This document shows positions 53,256 to 63,759 of a stretch of DNA of 64,000 nt, one piece after another; the first letter of the stretch is position 1; every line of letters starts with the position of its first letter. Source of the DNA: Enterobacter sp. JBIWA008 (GTDB taxonomy: Bacteria > Pseudomonadota > Gammaproteobacteria > Enterobacterales > Enterobacteriaceae); the NCBI RefSeq assembly GCF_019968765.1, contig NZ_CP074149.1:2418001-2482000 (forward strand), read 5' to 3'. Position numbers and translations under genes: made by a program. The notes beneath the pieces were generated by a model. That model did no database searches. It was given only the letters and a program-made list of their open reading frames with translations, and was not told where the DNA came from.

Positions 53256-56200
53256 ATGGTTTTTTATGCCTGCGCAACCAAATTAACTTATACGCCGCAG
53301 GAATAATAAACAGCGATAGCAGCGGCGCCGTGATCATCCCGCCAATCATGGGCGCCGCTATCCGGCTCATGACTTCTGACCCGGCACCGGTACCCCAGAG
53401 AATGGGCAGCAGACAGGCAATGATCACCGCCACGGTCATCGCCTTTGGCCGCACGCGCAACACGGCGCCATGATAAAGCGCCTCATCAAGCCCCTGTTCG
53501 GTGAACGTTTCCCGATGGAACAACGCCGGTTGCGCTTCAATGGCATGACGCAAATACATCAGCATGACCACCCCAAATTCTGCCGCTACCCCGGCCAGGG
53601 CGATAAAACCAGTGCCGGTTGCCACAGACATATGGAAGCCCTGCCAGTAGAGGAACCATATCCCCCCGACCAGGGCGAACGGCAGACTCATCAGGATCAG
53701 CAACGCCTCATCCACGCGACGGAACGCCAGGTACAGCAGAATGAAGATGATCATCACCGTCATCGGCACCATCAGCTTCAGTTTCTTGTTGGCGTGCTCA
53801 AGCAGTTCAAACTGTCCGGAGAATGAGACGCTGGTGCCCGGCCTCAGCTTTACGTTCTGACTGATGGCCGTCTTAATGTCGTTCACCACCGACACCATAT
53901 CCCTGCCGCGGGCATCAATATAAATCCAGCTTGCAGGCCGGGCATTCTCCGTTTTCAGCATCGTGGGACCGGAAACTACTTTGATATCAGCCACATCGCC
54001 CAGCGTGATCTGCTGCTTCATCGGCGTCAGGATCGGCATCTGCTTCAACGCGCTCGGGCTGCTCCGGTAGTCCTGAGGATAGCGAATATTAATCGGATAA
54101 CGGGCGACGCCTTCCACCGTTTCTCCCACCGTCGCCCCGCCGATTGCCGAGGAGACAAACAGCTGAACATCGCCCACCGTCATCCCGTAGCGCGAGGCTT
54201 TTTCCCGGTTGATATTGATATCAATATAGCGCCCGCCCTCCAGACGTTCAGCCAGGGCAGATACCACGCCCGGCACCGTTTTCGCCACCGACTCGATGCT
54301 CTGGGCCGTGGCGTCGATATGCGCCAGAACGGTACCTGACACCTTGATGCCGATGGGACTTTTGATCCCGGTGGAAAGCATATCGATGCGGTTACGAATG
54401 GGCGGAACCCAGAGGTTAGCCAGACCGGGCAAACGAACGGTCTTGTCGAGCTCGTCAATAATCTTGTCAATCGTCATGCCGGGCCGCCACTCATTCTCAG
54501 GTTTCAGCTGAATGGTGGTTTCAACCATTTCAAGCGGCGCGGAGTCCGTTGCGGTCTCTGCTTTACCCGTTTTACCAAAAACAGAGGCCACTTCCGGAAC
54601 GGTTTTGATGAGCTTGTCCGTTGTCTGTAACAGCGAGGCTGCTTCTGCCGGAGAGACGCCCGGCAACGTCGACGGCATATACAGCAGATCGCCCTCATTA
54701 ATCTTCGGCAGGAACTCACCGCCCACCTTGCTCAGCGGCCAGATAACCGTGAAGATGGACAAGGCCGCGACCAGCAGGGTTGTTTTTGGCCAGTGGAGCA
54801 CCCTAATCAGGAGCGGATGGTAGGCTTTAATCAGCAGCCTGTTCAATGGGTTACTGGTCTCTGCGGGAATTTTACCCCGGATCCAGAATCCCATCAGGAT
54901 AGGGATAACGATGATAGCCAACGCGGCCGCGCCCGCCATGGCGTACGTTTTGGTGAAGGCCAGCGGGCCAAACAGCCGCCCTTCCTGACCCTCAAGGGTA
55001 AAGATCGGAATGAACGATAAGGTAATAATCAACAGGCTGATAAACAGCGCTGGCCCCACCTCCACGGAGGCATTGGTGATGACGTTCCAGCGCGTGGCGT
55101 TGTCAATGTCTTCCCCGGGATGCTGACGATCCCACTCTTCCAGCCGTTTGTGCGCGTTTTCAATCATGACGATGGCGGCATCCACCATCGCGCCGACCGC
55201 AATGGCAATGCCTCCCAGCGACATGATATTGGCGTTCAGCCCCTGGAAGTGCATGACGATAAAGGCGATACACAGGCCAAGCGGCAGAGAGATAATCGCC
55301 ACCAGCGCGGAACGGACGTGCCAGAGGAACAGGGCGCAGACGATGGCCACCACGATAAACTCTTCGAGCAGCTTGCCGCTCAGGTTATCAATGGCCCGGT
55401 CGATGAGCTGGCTGCGATCGTAGGTCGTCACAATCTCAACGCCTTCCGGCAGGCTGGCCTTCAGCGTCTCCAGCTTGTCTTTTACCGCTGTGATGACCTC
55501 GCGCGCGTTTTTGCCCGAACGCAGGATCACCACGCCACCCGCAACCTCCCCCTGCCCGTTTAATTCGGCAATACCGCGCCGCATTTCCGGCCCCGTTTGT
55601 ACGCGAGCCACATCACGAAGGTAAATAGGTACCCCGTTATCTGCGGTTTTCAGAACGATGTTATTGAAATCGTCCATCGTCTGCAGATAACCGCTGGCGC
55701 GGACCATATACTCCGCTTCCGCCATTTCAACTGACGATCCCCCCGCCTCCTGGTTAGACGACTCAAGGGCCTGCTTAACCTCGGGCAGGCTGATGCCGTA
55801 CTGAGCCAGTTTTAACGGATTGACCTGAATCAGATACTGCTTTACCACGCCGCCGACAGAGGCCACTTCAGCAACGTTCGGGATAGTTTTCAGCTCAAAT
55901 TTCAGGAACCAGTCCTGCAGCGAGCGCAACTCTGCGAGATCGTGTTTTCCGCTGCGATCCACCAGCGCATACTCAAATATCCAGCCCACGCCCGTGGCGT
56001 CAGGACCGATTTCAGAGCTCACGCCGGCAGGCAGCTTGCTCTGAACCTGGTTCAGATACTCCAGCACGCGCGAACGGGCCCAGTACAAATCGGTGCCGTC
56101 TTCAAAAATGACGTACACGTACGAATCACCAAACTGCGAAAAACCGCGCACGGTCTTTGCGCCGGGAACCGATAGCATGGTGGTCGTGAGTGGATAGGTG

Positions 56201-56394
56201 ACCTGGTTTTCAACAATCTGCGGGGCCTGGCCGGGATAGCTGGTTTTGATAATCACCTGAACGTCAGAGAGATCGGGCAAGGCATCGACCGGGGTGTTGA
56301 TGATGGTCCATGTCCCCCAGACGCTGAGGAATAGCGCTCCCATCATGACCAGGAAACGGTTAGCGACCGACCGCCGGATAATCCATTCAATCAT
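53254..56394 (-). CDS. cusA: CusA/SilA, RND copper/silver efflux pump
   Basis: A 1046-residue heavy-metal RND pump, nearly collinear with E. coli CusA (1047). The three methionines of the metal path are seen in [20 protein letters not shown] and NRIDMLST; the proton relay region [27 protein letters not shown] is intact. It exports Cu(I)/Ag(I) with CusB and CusC across both membranes. The start at 56394 is preferred (AAGGAG six bases upstream); ATG at 56397 is in frame. It is the last gene of the cusCFBA operon. Confidence 0.96.
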   Translation of the reverse strand: MIEWIIRRSVANRFLVMMGALFLSVWGTWTIINTPVDALPDLSDVQVIIKTSYPGQAPQIVENQVTYPLTTTMLSVPGAKTVRGFSQFGDSYVYVIFEDGTDLYWARSRVLEYLNQVQSKLPAGVSSEIGPDATGVGWIFEYALVDRSGKHDLAELRSLQDWFLKFELKTIPNVAEVASVGGVVKQYLIQVNPLKLAQYGISLPEVKQALESSNQEAGGSSVEMAEAEYMVRASGYLQTMDDFNNIVLKTADNGVPIYLRDVARVQTGPEMRRGIAELNGQGEVAGGVVILRSGKNAREVITAVKDKLETLKASLPEGVEIVTTYDRSQLIDRAIDNLSGKLLEEFIVVAIVCALFLWHVRSALVAIISLPLGLCIAFIVMHFQGLNANIMSLGGIAIAVGAMVDAAIVMIENAHKRLEEWDRQHPGEDIDNATRWNVITNASVEVGPALFISLLIITLSFIPIFTLEGQEGRLFGPLAFTKTYAMAGAAALAIIVIPILMGFWIRGKIPAETSNPLNRLLIKAYHPLLIRVLHWPKTTLLVAALSIFTVIWPLSKVGGEFLPKINEGDLLYMPSTLPGVSPAEAASLLQTTDKLIKTVPEVASVFGKTGKAETATDSAPLEMVETTIQLKPENEWRPGMTIDKIIDELDKTVRLPGLANLWVPPIRNRIDMLSTGIKSPIGIKVSGTVLAHIDATAQSIESVAKTVPGVVSALAERLEGGRYIDININREKASRYGMTVGDVQLFVSSAIGGATVGETVEGVARYPINIRYPQDYRSSPSALKQMPILTPMKQQITLGDVADIKVVSGPTMLKTENARPASWIYIDARGRDMVSVVNDIKTAISQNVKLRPGTSVSFSGQFELLEHANKKLKLMVPMTVMIIFILLYLAFRRVDEALLILMSLPFALVGGIWFLYWQGFHMSVATGTGFIALAGVAAEFGVVMLMYLRHAIEAQPALFHRETFTEQGLDEALYHGAVLRVRPKAMTVAVIIACLLPILWGTGAGSEVMSRIAAPMIGGMITAPLLSLFIIPAAYKLIWLRRHKKP

Positions 56395-56404
56395 CATCGT
56401 CTCC

Positions 56405-57655
56405 TTAATGGCCTGAATGCGCGTCGTCAGCTGCTTCAGCGTGGCGCATGCGCTCCAGCGCGCCGGTAATATTGGCCTCCGAGTCAATCAGGAACAGACC
56501 GCTGACCACCACCGACTCCCCCTCTTCCAGTCCGCTACCAATACCGGACTGCTGCTGAGATTCATGCAGAACGTGGATCCTTTTCGGCACAAAATTCCCG
56601 TCCGCATCAACCGTAATCACGCGCTGTTCTTTGCCGGTATCGATAACGGCCTGGGAGGGGATCAGCAGCATTTCCTGACTTTGGGTATTCAGCTTCAGGT
56701 AGGCGTTCATGCCCGGTTTAAGCAATTCATCCCTGTTAGAGACCTGCAGGCGCACCTGCAGCGTACGGGTGTTCTGATCCACGCTCGGCAGGATGTTCCA
56801 TTTTTCAACCGGGAAGGTTTTGTCCGGATAAGCCGGTATCGAAACAGCAAACTGCGAGGTATCTTTCAGCAGATAAGCAATGGATTCAGGCACTGCCGCG
56901 CCGATCCAGACCGGATCCATCCCCTGAATTTGCGCTACTACCTTATCTTTGGAAATATTCATGCCGGTACGCAGATCAAAGGCCGTGATCGCTCCGTCGA
57001 TCGGCGCCCTGATGGTAAACCGGGTCTGGATAGTGCGGGTCGCACGCAGCCTCTGAATATCCTCATCCGGCATACCAGCCAGCCGAAGCCGTTCCAGAAC
57101 CCCTTTTATTTGCGTTGGCGTTCCGCCGGTGCCGGATAACAGCAGAAACTCGCTCTGCGCCTCTACCCAGTCAGGAATGGTAATATCAATAAGCGGCGTG
57201 CCTTTCTTTACCTTATCGCCCGTCGTCAGCGGGTACACTTTCTCCACGAAGCCTTCCGCGCGCGCCTGCACAATGACAAACTGATAGTCGTTATAGCTAA
57301 CGTTCGCCGGGATAGTCTGGGAATAATTCAGCGTTTCGCGCGTCACTTTTTGCGTTTTTAATCCCAGATTCTGAACCTGCGTCGGATCGATACGGATACC
57401 GGCACTGCTTTTATTTTCGTTTTCATCCGCATATTTCGGTACCAGATCCATATCCATAAACGGCGATTTACCGGGCTTATCGAATTTAACGTCGGGTTTC
57501 ATCGGGTCATACCAGAAAAGCACCTTTCTTTCAGAGGCGCTATTTTCTGTTTTTTCAGATGAATAAAGTGCCTGCCATGCCGTCACCGATAGCAGCCCTC
57601 CCGCAATAAGGCTGCTGACTATCATGGCAGCATATTTTATTTTGAATGAGGCCAT
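56405..57655 (-). CDS. cusB: CusB/SilB, periplasmic adaptor of the Cu/Ag pump
   Basis: A 416-residue membrane fusion protein. A signal or anchor at 8-28 is followed by metal-binding methionines in FWYDPMKPD and [13 protein letters not shown], a lipoyl/barrel region ([19 protein letters not shown]), and a C-terminal barrel ending [15 protein letters not shown]. The N-terminus ([20 protein letters not shown]) and [23 protein letters not shown] are, from memory, closer to plasmid SilB than to E. coli CusB. It hands Cu(I)/Ag(I) from CusF to CusA. It is 12 bp from cusF and 10 bp from cusA. Confidence 0.94.
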   Translation of the reverse strand: MASFKIKYAAMIVSSLIAGGLLSVTAWQALYSSEKTENSASERKVLFWYDPMKPDVKFDKPGKSPFMDMDLVPKYADENENKSSAGIRIDPTQVQNLGLKTQKVTRETLNYSQTIPANVSYNDYQFVIVQARAEGFVEKVYPLTTGDKVKKGTPLIDITIPDWVEAQSEFLLLSGTGGTPTQIKGVLERLRLAGMPDEDIQRLRATRTIQTRFTIRAPIDGAITAFDLRTGMNISKDKVVAQIQGMDPVWIGAAVPESIAYLLKDTSQFAVSIPAYPDKTFPVEKWNILPSVDQNTRTLQVRLQVSNRDELLKPGMNAYLKLNTQSQEMLLIPSQAVIDTGKEQRVITVDADGNFVPKRIHVLHESQQQSGIGSGLEEGESVVVSGLFLIDSEANITGALERMRHAEAADDAHSGH

Positions 57656-57666
57656 GCCGTTTCTCG

Positions 57667-58008
57667 CTATTTAATGCTCTTGAGTAAAGAGATATTGCCC
57701 TGCTGAACAAACGAAAAATTCACGTGACTGCCGACTTTTAAGGCATTGATACTCTCGTCAGCCTGAATGAACGTGAAACGCATGGTCATCGCGGGCCAGC
57801 CAATTTCCGGGATGGCTTCATGGGAAATCGTGACTTTTTTATTCTTGAGATCAATGTCCTTCACGATGCCGGTTCCCGTGATGACCTGCTCTGAGGTCCC
57901 TTCGCTGGCAGCACTCATCATCTCGTGCTGATGAACCTCAGCCTGGAGGCTGGCAGAAAACACAATGGAGATCGCACCAAATACAACGGCCTTAAGTGAA
58001 TTGCGCAT
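57667..58008 (-). CDS. cusF: CusF/SilF, periplasmic Cu(I)/Ag(I) chaperone
   Basis: A 113-residue protein with a signal peptide (MRNSLKAVVFGAISIVFSAS) and the OB-fold CusF domain. Metal ligands are visible in TISHEAIPEIGWPAMTMRF: the His, Trp and two Met of the CusF site, where the Trp makes a cation-pi contact to the metal. It delivers metal to CusB. Located between cusC and cusB as in cus and sil operons. Confidence 0.95.
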   Translation of the reverse strand: MRNSLKAVVFGAISIVFSASLQAEVHQHEMMSAASEGTSEQVITGTGIVKDIDLKNKKVTISHEAIPEIGWPAMTMRFTFIQADESINALKVGSHVNFSFVQQGNISLLKSIK

Positions 58009-58036
58009 GGTTATTTTCCTGTTTAATTAAATAACG

Positions 58037-59422
58037 TTATTCGACCCATCCGCCGCCGAGCGCGGTGAAAAGATTAATCTCATTAACCTGCCGGGCATAA
58101 ATAAGGTCGAGAATATTTTGTTGGGTGGAGAAAAGAGAACGTTGCGCGTCAAGCACGTCGATATAGCTGACCGCGCCGCTGGAATATAGCCCTCTGGCAC
58201 GTTGAAGCGTGATACGGAGTGAATCCAGATACCGCTGTTGTGCAGCAAGCTGCTGGTTAATGCTGTCCCGCAGCGCGAGCGCGTCGGCAACCTGTTTAAA
58301 GGCGGACTGAATTTTTTGTTCGTAATTAACCACCGACTGCTGCTGGCGAATTTCGGCCAGCTTCAGGTTGGCCTTATTCCTGCCTGCATTAAAAATGGGA
58401 AGTTCAATTTTAGGAATGAAATTCCACATCCCGCTTCCTGACGTGAAGAGGCTGGACAACTCCGTGCTGCCTGTTGAAAGCCCGCTGGTCAGCGATATGG
58501 ACGGGAAAAAGGCGGCGCGCGCAGCGCCGATATTCGCATCGGCCGCTTTAAGCTGATACTCCGCCTCCATAATATCCGGGCGCTGCAGCAGTATCGCTGA
58601 GGAAAGATGGGGAGGCAGTTTTACCGGCGCAACGTCGCTGGCGTTCATGCCGCCGTCGCCCGGCAGCGCGCGATACGTGCCGAGGACCAGCTGCAGGGCA
58701 TTATTGGCCTGCGCCAGCTCCCCCTCTCTCTTGGCTATATCTGCCCGCGTGCTTTCGATCTGTCCCCTGGCCTGTTCCAGCGCCAGGACGGTCGTACTGC
58801 CGGTCACCAGCTGCTGCTCTACGAAAGCGTAAGACTGCCGGTAATTGTTCAGCGTTTCCCGCGCGATACGCAGCTGTTTATACGCCAGCTGCTGGTTGAA
58901 ATAGCTCTGTGACACGTTAGAGACGAGCAGGATATGCACGGCTCGACGGGCCTCTTCGCTGGCGAAAAAGTTTTGTCGGTCGGCGTCGCTCATGCTCCTC
59001 AGCTTGCCGAAAAAGTCGAGTTCATAGCTAAGCGCAAGACCGGCGTCGTACTGCTGTGAGGTCGGTTTGTCACTTTTCAGCCCGCCGCTGTACGTGATGC
59101 CCGCGGATCCATTCAGCTGTGGATAACGATCCGCATCCGTCACGCTGAACTGCGCCCGGGCTTCCTCGACCTTCAGGGCGGCCATTTTTACATCGCGATT
59201 GTTCTTAAGGGCTTCCGCAATCAGCCCCGCAACCTGAGGATCGACAAAAAAGCGTCGCCAGCCGGCGTCCTGATACCCCGTCGCTGCGGGCGTCAGGCCA
59301 TTACGGGAGAGCGAAAACTGCTGGGGTACAGGTGCTTCCGGTCGCTGGTACTCTGGGGCCAGTGAGACGCAGCCTGCCAGAATAAATACCGTACTGATGC
59401 TTAGTCGTTTTAACAGAAACAT
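58037..59422 (-). CDS. cusC: CusC/SilC, outer-membrane factor
   Basis: A 461-residue TolC-like lipoprotein of the NodT family. Lipobox ILAGC with Cys18; start MFLLKRLSISTVF. Motifs: LAPEYQRPEAPVPQQFSL, YELDFFGKLRSMSDADRQNFFASEEARRA, LLQRPDIMEAEYQLKAADANIGAARAAFFPSISLT, FTALGGGWVE. Same length as plasmid SilC and very close in sequence. It forms the outer-membrane channel of the Cu/Ag pump. First gene of the operon, read from the promoter next to the CusR box. Confidence 0.95.
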   Translation of the reverse strand: MFLLKRLSISTVFILAGCVSLAPEYQRPEAPVPQQFSLSRNGLTPAATGYQDAGWRRFFVDPQVAGLIAEALKNNRDVKMAALKVEEARAQFSVTDADRYPQLNGSAGITYSGGLKSDKPTSQQYDAGLALSYELDFFGKLRSMSDADRQNFFASEEARRAVHILLVSNVSQSYFNQQLAYKQLRIARETLNNYRQSYAFVEQQLVTGSTTVLALEQARGQIESTRADIAKREGELAQANNALQLVLGTYRALPGDGGMNASDVAPVKLPPHLSSAILLQRPDIMEAEYQLKAADANIGAARAAFFPSISLTSGLSTGSTELSSLFTSGSGMWNFIPKIELPIFNAGRNKANLKLAEIRQQQSVVNYEQKIQSAFKQVADALALRDSINQQLAAQQRYLDSLRITLQRARGLYSSGAVSYIDVLDAQRSLFSTQQNILDLIYARQVNEINLFTALGGGWVE

Positions 59423-59496
59423 AACGGTTCAAATGAAGTCCAGAGTAGATTGAGGGCTACTCTACGGAACGCATCCTGTTTGACGGGTGACAGGAT

Positions 59497-59514
59497 AATG
59501 ACAATGTTGTCATT
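59497..59514. promoter_or_regulatory. CusR/SilR box
   Basis: AATGACAATGTTGTCATT is a perfect palindrome with 8-bp arms around TG and matches the CusR-binding box. It sits in the divergent cusC-cusR gap, 75 bp from cusC and 70 bp from cusR, so it can serve both operons. Confidence 0.92.
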
Positions 59515-59584
59515 TTTAGCGTAAGTCATTGTTAACGGTCGCAGGCTCACTAGAATGTCATCAGCAGCCAGTCAGGGGAGCACG

Positions 59585-60268
59585 ATGAAAATACTGATCG
59601 TCGAAGACGAAATTAAAACCGGTGAGTACCTGAGTAAGGGGCTGACTGAAGCGGGGTTTGTTGTGGACCACGCTGATAATGGCCTGAACGGCTACCATCT
59701 CGCCATGACCGCTGAATACGATCTGCTGATTCTGGATATCATGCTCCCCGATGTGAACGGCTGGGATATTGTCCGCATGCTCCGCTCGGCCGGCAAAGGG
59801 ATGCCTATCCTGTTGCTTACGGCTCTTGGCACGATTGAACACCGGGTTAAAGGGCTTGAGCTGGGCGCGGATGATTACCTGATTAAGCCTTTCGCCTTTG
59901 CTGAGCTGCTCGCCCGGGTAAGAACGCTGTTGAGACGCGGGAATACGGTGATCGCGGAAAGCCAGCTTCAGGTGGCAGACCTGACGGTTGACCTCGTGTC
60001 GAGAAAGGTAAGCCGGGCCGGAAGCCGCATCCTGTTAACCAGCAAAGAGTTCAGCCTGCTGGAGTTTTTCATGCGTCATCAGGGAGAAGTGCTTCCCCGC
60101 TCCCTGATTGCCTCCCAGGTATGGGACATGAATTTTGACAGCGACACAAACGCGATTGACGTGGCGGTAAAGCGGCTTCGCGCGAAAATCGATAACGATT
60201 ATGAACCGAAGCTGATCCAGACGGTGCGCGGCGTGGGCTATATGCTGGAGGTGCCGGATGCACGTTAA
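59585..60268 (+). CDS. cusR: CusR/SilR, response regulator
   Basis: A 227-residue OmpR-type regulator, exact length of E. coli CusR. Phospho-acceptor Asp51 in [17 protein letters not shown], Lys in [17 protein letters not shown], and the winged-helix block [58 protein letters not shown] precedes the ATG at 59585; the frame extends to 59555 but lacks a site. It binds the adjacent palindrome to switch on cusCFBA. Overlaps cusS by 11 bp. Confidence 0.96.
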   Translation: MKILIVEDEIKTGEYLSKGLTEAGFVVDHADNGLNGYHLAMTAEYDLLILDIMLPDVNGWDIVRMLRSAGKGMPILLLTALGTIEHRVKGLELGADDYLIKPFAFAELLARVRTLLRRGNTVIAESQLQVADLTVDLVSRKVSRAGSRILLTSKEFSLLEFFMRHQGEVLPRSLIASQVWDMNFDSDTNAIDVAVKRLRAKIDNDYEPKLIQTVRGVGYMLEVPDAR

Positions 60269-61712
60269 GCTTCCCAGGCGGCCTTTTTCGCTTGCCCTGC
60301 GGCAGACCTTTTTTATTAGTCTCTCCACGATACTGGCCTTTTTCGCCTTTACCTGGTTTATGCTCCATTCCGTTGAACAGCATTTTGCCGAGCAGGATAT
60401 CAACGATCTGCAGCAAATCAGCATTAAGGTGCGCCACATACTGCAATCACCGGTCGATTCCGATCAAAATAAAATCAGCAAGATCAAAGAGTCGATCGCC
60501 GGCTACCGCAGCGTAGCCGTCCTGCTCCTGGATCGACAGGGAAATACGCTGTTCAGCTCGTCGCAAGGGGCGGCACTGCGCCCTGCAATGAACACGGCGG
60601 ATTTTAGCGAACACTGTCGCATGCAGGATGTGTTTCACTGGACGGTTGAAGATCCTGCCACGCCTGTGCACGCCGGGTCCGACATGAACAGGGAAACGTA
60701 CCGGATTATCGCCTCGTCAGGAACGGCGACGCTGGAGGGCAAAACGCAGGACTACGTCATGCTGATCGGGCTCTCCATTAATTTTCATCTACACTACCTT
60801 GAGGCGCTGAAAAAGAATCTCCTGGCGATTGCCGCGGCAATCAGTCTGCTGATTATTCTTGTCATTCGCATCGCGGTTCGTCAGGGGCATTTGCCCCTGC
60901 GTAACGTCAGCAACGCCATTAAAAATATCACGTCAGAAAACCTGGACGCACGGCTGGAGCCGTCCCGCGTGCCCGTTGAGCTGGAACAGCTGGTCATCTC
61001 CTTCAACCATATGATCGAAAAGATTGAGGATGTCTTTACCCGTCAGGCGAATTTTTCCGCCGATATCGCGCATGAAATCAGAACCCCCATCACCAACCTG
61101 GTGACGCAAACGGAAATCGCGCTGAGCCAGAACCGCTCACAGAAAGAGCTGGAAGATGTTCTTTACTCCAGTCTGGAAGAGTACAACCGGATGACCCGAA
61201 TGGTCAGCGATATGCTTTTCCTGGCACAGGCGGATAACAACCAGCTGATCCCTGACCGGGTGATTTTTGATTTAAGTGCGGAGGTCATGAAAGTCTTCGA
61301 TTTCTTCGAAGCCTGGGCGGAAGAACGCAACATCACGCTGAAATTTAACGGGATGCCCTGCCTGATAGAAGGCGATCCTCAGATGTTCAGAAGAGCAATG
61401 AATAATCTGCTCTCTAATGCCCTGCGCTATACGCCAGCAGGAAAAGCGGTGACGGTCTCCATCAGAAATCAGGATAACGACGTTGAACTGATGATAGAAA
61501 ATCCCGGTACGCCGATCCCTCAGGAACATCTGCCAAAGCTGTTTGACCGTTTCTATCGCGTCGATCCGTCAAGACAGCGCAAAGGCGAAGGCAGCGGGAT
61601 CGGGCTTGCCATCGTGAAGTCCATCGTCACCGCGCACCACGGAAAAGTACGCGTGGAATCGGATGAGGTGTCGACACGCTTTATCCTCTCCGTGCCGATA
61701 AAAGTGGGCTGA
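60258..61712 (+). CDS. cusS: CusS/SilS, copper/silver sensor kinase
   Basis: A 484-residue membrane kinase. TM1 near 15-37, TM2 near 188-207, with a periplasmic sensor between them that carries a Cys, Met and several His ([22 protein letters not shown]). HAMP, then His272 in [22 protein letters not shown], then HATPase motifs [12 protein letters not shown] and [15 protein letters not shown]. It senses periplasmic Ag(I)/Cu(I) and phosphorylates CusR. Overlaps cusR by 11 bp. Confidence 0.95.
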   Translation: MHVKLPRRPFSLALRQTFFISLSTILAFFAFTWFMLHSVEQHFAEQDINDLQQISIKVRHILQSPVDSDQNKISKIKESIAGYRSVAVLLLDRQGNTLFSSSQGAALRPAMNTADFSEHCRMQDVFHWTVEDPATPVHAGSDMNRETYRIIASSGTATLEGKTQDYVMLIGLSINFHLHYLEALKKNLLAIAAAISLLIILVIRIAVRQGHLPLRNVSNAIKNITSENLDARLEPSRVPVELEQLVISFNHMIEKIEDVFTRQANFSADIAHEIRTPITNLVTQTEIALSQNRSQKELEDVLYSSLEEYNRMTRMVSDMLFLAQADNNQLIPDRVIFDLSAEVMKVFDFFEAWAEERNITLKFNGMPCLIEGDPQMFRRAMNNLLSNALRYTPAGKAVTVSIRNQDNDVELMIENPGTPIPQEHLPKLFDRFYRVDPSRQRKGEGSGIGLAIVKSIVTAHHGKVRVESDEVSTRFILSVPIKVG

Positions 61713-61713
61713 G

Positions 61714-61746
61714 CAGGCTGCGCCCTGCGCTTAGGGCATCAGCCTG
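61714..61746. terminator. Hairpin after cusS
   Basis: Outer arms CAGGCTG / CAGCCTG and inner arms GCCCT / AGGGC form one extended stem right after the cusS stop. There is no T-run, so it may be a protective or Rho-linked structure. Confidence 0.5.
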
Positions 61747-61767
61747 ATTCGCCCGGCGGCGCCAGGC

Positions 61768-62763
61768 TTACTCCAGCGCCAGCAGCGCAAAGCTCGCCAG
61801 CCAGTGCCCGCCGCTGTAGTGGCTGCCGACCACATGCTCGACGCTCGCCGTCAGGTGTTTCGCCACCGCCTCGCGCAGCGCCTGCTGCGCCGAATGGTCT
61901 GCGGGAAGCGCGCGGGCAATATGCTTCATGCACCAGGCGCGGCTGAGGTTTAACCCGTCCAGATGGGCAATTTTCGGGTCGGTACGGTCGCTCACCTCCG
62001 CCGGGTTCATCAATGCCGCGACGGATCCAACCTCCGGAAGAAACGCGTCAAACCAGGCCGGGAAGTCCTCCGCCACCTTGCTCATCAGCAGCGCTTCCGT
62101 CAGCGCCCCGGAAATGTACTCATCACCGCCGGGTTCGTAGTGCGCCGGATAGCGCGTGTCGGCGAGATAAAACCGCTCCGCCGCCGTCACAATCGCCTGC
62201 TCAAGCGCGCTATCTTCTACGGCTCGGGCGTAGTCCAGCCCCAGCGCGAGGGCAAACGCCGTGTTGTAGTGCGTCCCGACGCGGATCGGATAGGTGAGCT
62301 TACCGAGGTAATCCATCAGCCGGTTACGAATATCCCGGGTTAACGGCTCAAGCGTCCGGTACCAGCCTGCGGCCTGCGGCAGCGACGACTGTTTTAGCTC
62401 CTGGGCCAGCGCCAGCAGCCAGCCGTAGCCATACGGGCGCTCAAACGAGGCGCGGAACGGCGCGGTGAAATAGGCCAGCTCCTTCGCCACGTTCTCTTCC
62501 GTCAGGTGCTCGTCGAAAAGCGCGACGATCGCGTCCCGGCCCGGCAGTTCCGGATAGAGCCGCACGCAGCGCAGCAGCAGCCAGTAGCCATGCACCGCCG
62601 AGTGCCAGTCGAAACAGCCGTAGAAAATCGGGTGCAGTTCGCGCGGCGGCAGCACGTCGCCATCATCATTCAGCAGGTGCATGATGTGGTTCGGGTATTC
62701 CTGGCGCAAATAGGTCAACGGCATGCGAGCAAACGCGTCAGCCTGATGTTGCGTTAATTCCAT
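61768..62763 (-). CDS. DUF2891 family protein
   Basis: A 331-residue protein of the DUF2891 family, with the typical HPIFYGCFDWHSAVHGYWLLLRC and PAHYEPGGDEYISGALTEALLM blocks and the C-terminal GSHYSGGHWLASFALLAL. The His, Asp and Trp-rich pattern resembles an alpha/alpha toroid (glycosidase- or isomerase-like). No established function. It follows the DUF979 gene by 9 bp in the same operon. AAGGAG precedes the ATG. Confidence 0.85.
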   Translation of the reverse strand: MELTQHQADAFARMPLTYLRQEYPNHIMHLLNDDGDVLPPRELHPIFYGCFDWHSAVHGYWLLLRCVRLYPELPGRDAIVALFDEHLTEENVAKELAYFTAPFRASFERPYGYGWLLALAQELKQSSLPQAAGWYRTLEPLTRDIRNRLMDYLGKLTYPIRVGTHYNTAFALALGLDYARAVEDSALEQAIVTAAERFYLADTRYPAHYEPGGDEYISGALTEALLMSKVAEDFPAWFDAFLPEVGSVAALMNPAEVSDRTDPKIAHLDGLNLSRAWCMKHIARALPADHSAQQALREAVAKHLTASVEHVVGSHYSGGHWLASFALLALE

Positions 62764-62772
62764 AACAGCTCC

Positions 62773-63759
62773 TTAGCGAAACACGAGGAAATACATGAGG
62801 AACACGTTCACCAACAGCAGGGTTAACGCGGTCGGGATCTGGATCTTGATCACCTGATATTTGTCTTTCAGCTCCAGCAGCGCGGCAGGAACAATGTTGA
62901 AGTTCGCGGCCATCGGCGTCATCAGCGTGCCGCAATAGCCCGCGTACATGCCAATCGCCAGCAGCGGCGCCGGGTTCCCGTGATGCACGTTGATCAGGAA
63001 CGGCAACGCGATCCCCGCGCTCAGCACCGGGAAGGCCGCAAACGCATTCCCCATGATCATGGTAAACAGCGCCATCCCCACGCAGTAAATCACCACCAGC
63101 ATAAAGCGGTTATCCGGGTTAACGAACAGGCTCACCACCTTCTGCACCGAATCACCGGTGTTGGCCGCCACGAACACGCCGCCAAGCATCGCCAGCATCT
63201 GCGGCAGGATCACAGCCCAGCCGATGGTATCGACAAGACGACGAGACTGACGAATAGCGTGCAGCGGCGTGCCTTTGGTGAGCCACCATCCGGTGAGGAT
63301 CGCCGCGACGCAGGCCACGCACAGCGCCGCCAGGGTAAGCTGTTTCTGATCGAGCAGGAACACGCCGCCAACCGACACGCCCTTCAGGAACAGGGTGCCG
63401 ATAACCGTCACCACCGGGATCATCAGCGCGGGCAGGAATAGCCAGTTTTTAAGGCGGTTTGACGAGGCGAGACGTTCGTCTTCGGTGGACATTTTATAGT
63501 GCCCTTTACCGACCAGACCAAAACCCGCCAGCAGCGCGATAGCGATGACGCCGCCGCCGATTATCCGGTACGCCAGCGATTTCCCCAGCCCCTGCACCAT
63601 CAGGTCCCCAAACAGGAAGATCCCGCCGAATAAAAACCAGAACAGCGCCGTAGTAAAACGCTTCGGATTGGCGCGATCGCGCAGGGTCATCACAACCAGC
63701 AGCATCACGACAAAGCCGATCAGGTAGTACACGCGGTTAATGGTGATAAGCGTCATCAT
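62773..63759 (-). CDS. DUF979 family membrane protein
   Basis: A 328-residue membrane protein with about nine to ten helices of the DUF979 family: INRVYYLIGFVVMLLVVMTLRDRANPKRF, WAVILPQMLAMLGGVFVAANTGDSV, IMGNAFAAFPVLSAGIALPFLI, GMYAGYCGTLMTPMAANFNIVPAALLELKDKY. DUF969 and DUF979 always occur as a pair and are thought to be two halves of one permease, sometimes next to pyroglutamyl peptidase; I did not see that gene here. The start ATG at 63759 overlaps the DUF969 stop (ATGA). Confidence 0.85.
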   Translation of the reverse strand: MMTLITINRVYYLIGFVVMLLVVMTLRDRANPKRFTTALFWFLFGGIFLFGDLMVQGLGKSLAYRIIGGGVIAIALLAGFGLVGKGHYKMSTEDERLASSNRLKNWLFLPALMIPVVTVIGTLFLKGVSVGGVFLLDQKQLTLAALCVACVAAILTGWWLTKGTPLHAIRQSRRLVDTIGWAVILPQMLAMLGGVFVAANTGDSVQKVVSLFVNPDNRFMLVVIYCVGMALFTMIMGNAFAAFPVLSAGIALPFLINVHHGNPAPLLAIGMYAGYCGTLMTPMAANFNIVPAALLELKDKYQVIKIQIPTALTLLLVNVFLMYFLVFR

